Shown here one piece after another: positions 63,823-64,000 of a DNA stretch of 64,000 bases. The first letter of the stretch is position 1. Each line of letters starts with the position of its first letter. The stretch comes from Streptomyces sp. IMTB 2501 (lineage in GTDB: Bacteria; Actinomycetota; Actinomycetes; Streptomycetales; Streptomycetaceae). The stretch spans positions 1 to 64,000 of the forward strand of contig NZ_MQUS01000027.1 in NCBI RefSeq assembly GCF_001953885.1. Reading direction: 5' to 3'. Position numbers and translations under genes: made by a program. The notes beneath the pieces are model-generated. The model was not told the origin of the DNA, did no database searches, and was given only the letters and a program-made list of their open reading frames with translations.

Positions 63823-64000
63823 ATGACCACGACTCCTGACTTCGCCATGTACATCGCGAGCCTGCCCCGTGTCCTCGCCGGTGCCGCCGCGCTCTTCCGG
63901 GACGCCGAGGGGCGCGTGCTGCTGGTCGAGCCCAACTACCGTGAGGGCTGGGCGCTTCCGGGCGGCACGATCGAGTCCGACGACGGGGAGACCCCGCGCC
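63823..64000 (+). CDS. Nudix hydrolase (N-terminal part, runs off window)
   Basis: ATG at 63823; 59 residues visible, ending in GWALPGGTIESDDGETPR, the start of the Nudix box G-x5-E-x7-REUxEExGU. The catalytic Glu pair lies beyond the window. Nudix enzymes hydrolyse nucleoside diphosphates linked to another group; an enzyme acting on ADP-ribose next to an ADP-ribosylglycohydrolase would be natural, but cannot be shown from this fragment. Confidence 0.85.
   Translation, partial: MTTTPDFAMYIASLPRVLAGAAALFRDAEGRVLLVEPNYREGWALPGGTIESDDGETPR

Overview
The window looks like a Streptomyces chromosome: very high G+C, strong G/C bias at third codon positions, GTG and TTG starts, a membrane-anchored PP2C phosphatase, an ALF-repeat secreted protein, and a block ordered fadB-type dehydrogenase / tetR / ccr / mutase / lyase / MaoC / acyl-CoA dehydrogenase / psd / pssA. 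The window splits into an accessory half (about 1-33.6 kb), a core half (33.66-64 kb), and a 10.2 kb insertion inside the core half.

Accessory half. It opens with a universal-stress protein (cut by the window edge) and an exported tandem rubrerythrin-like protein. Two related transposase copies follow (one nearly intact, one decayed), then a Phd/RelE-like toxin-antitoxin pair and a glutamate decarboxylase. Next are a tetR-SDR-binding-protein operon and a monooxygenase/NTF2 pair. Between 12.5 and 21.8 kb seven copies of a 15-bp palindrome (consensus TTTGCA-N3-TGCAAA) lie in front of different genes. These genes are the FAD monooxygenase, a ClC chloride transporter, two paralogous zinc-ribbon proteins, a membrane protein and a PP2C-marR operon divergent from a deazaflavin-dependent nitroreductase. 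The MarR protein is the natural candidate for the shared repressor; this is the clearest undescribed system in the window. VapBC, a third transposase copy, and a xylose/ribose-type ABC system follow. The ABC region contains binding proteins, an ATPase, a permease, a GAF-PAS-GAF-PP2C-kinase regulator and another binding lipoprotein overlapping that regulator's stop codon.

Core half. A 5'-truncated radical-SAM gene at 33.66 kb marks the likely accessory/core junction. Then come a secreted tripeptidyl aminopeptidase, a RidA protein, a membrane protein whose 3' end is scrambled by six 19-bp tandem repeats, a HEAT-repeat protein, and the ethylmalonyl-CoA pathway cluster (38.7-48.0 kb). The ccr promoter has a perfect 15-bp palindrome inside its -35/-10 spacer, a natural target for the adjacent TetR. 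Phospholipid genes psd and pssA, an alpha/beta hydrolase and glycerate kinase complete the block.

Insertion. An ADP-ribosylglycohydrolase gene starts at 52485 and breaks at about 53069. Its missing 3' half resumes at about 63298, so roughly 10.2 kb has been inserted. The cargo is a lasso-peptide B2 protease fragment, an ALF-repeat polymorphic toxin with its overlapping downstream (putative immunity) gene, two exported proteins (one a trypsin fold lacking its catalytic His and Ser), a small membrane protein, an IS701-like relic, an SDR and a transposase fragment. GCGT occurs at both edges. The window ends inside a Nudix hydrolase gene. No tRNA, rRNA or CRISPR array was recognised.
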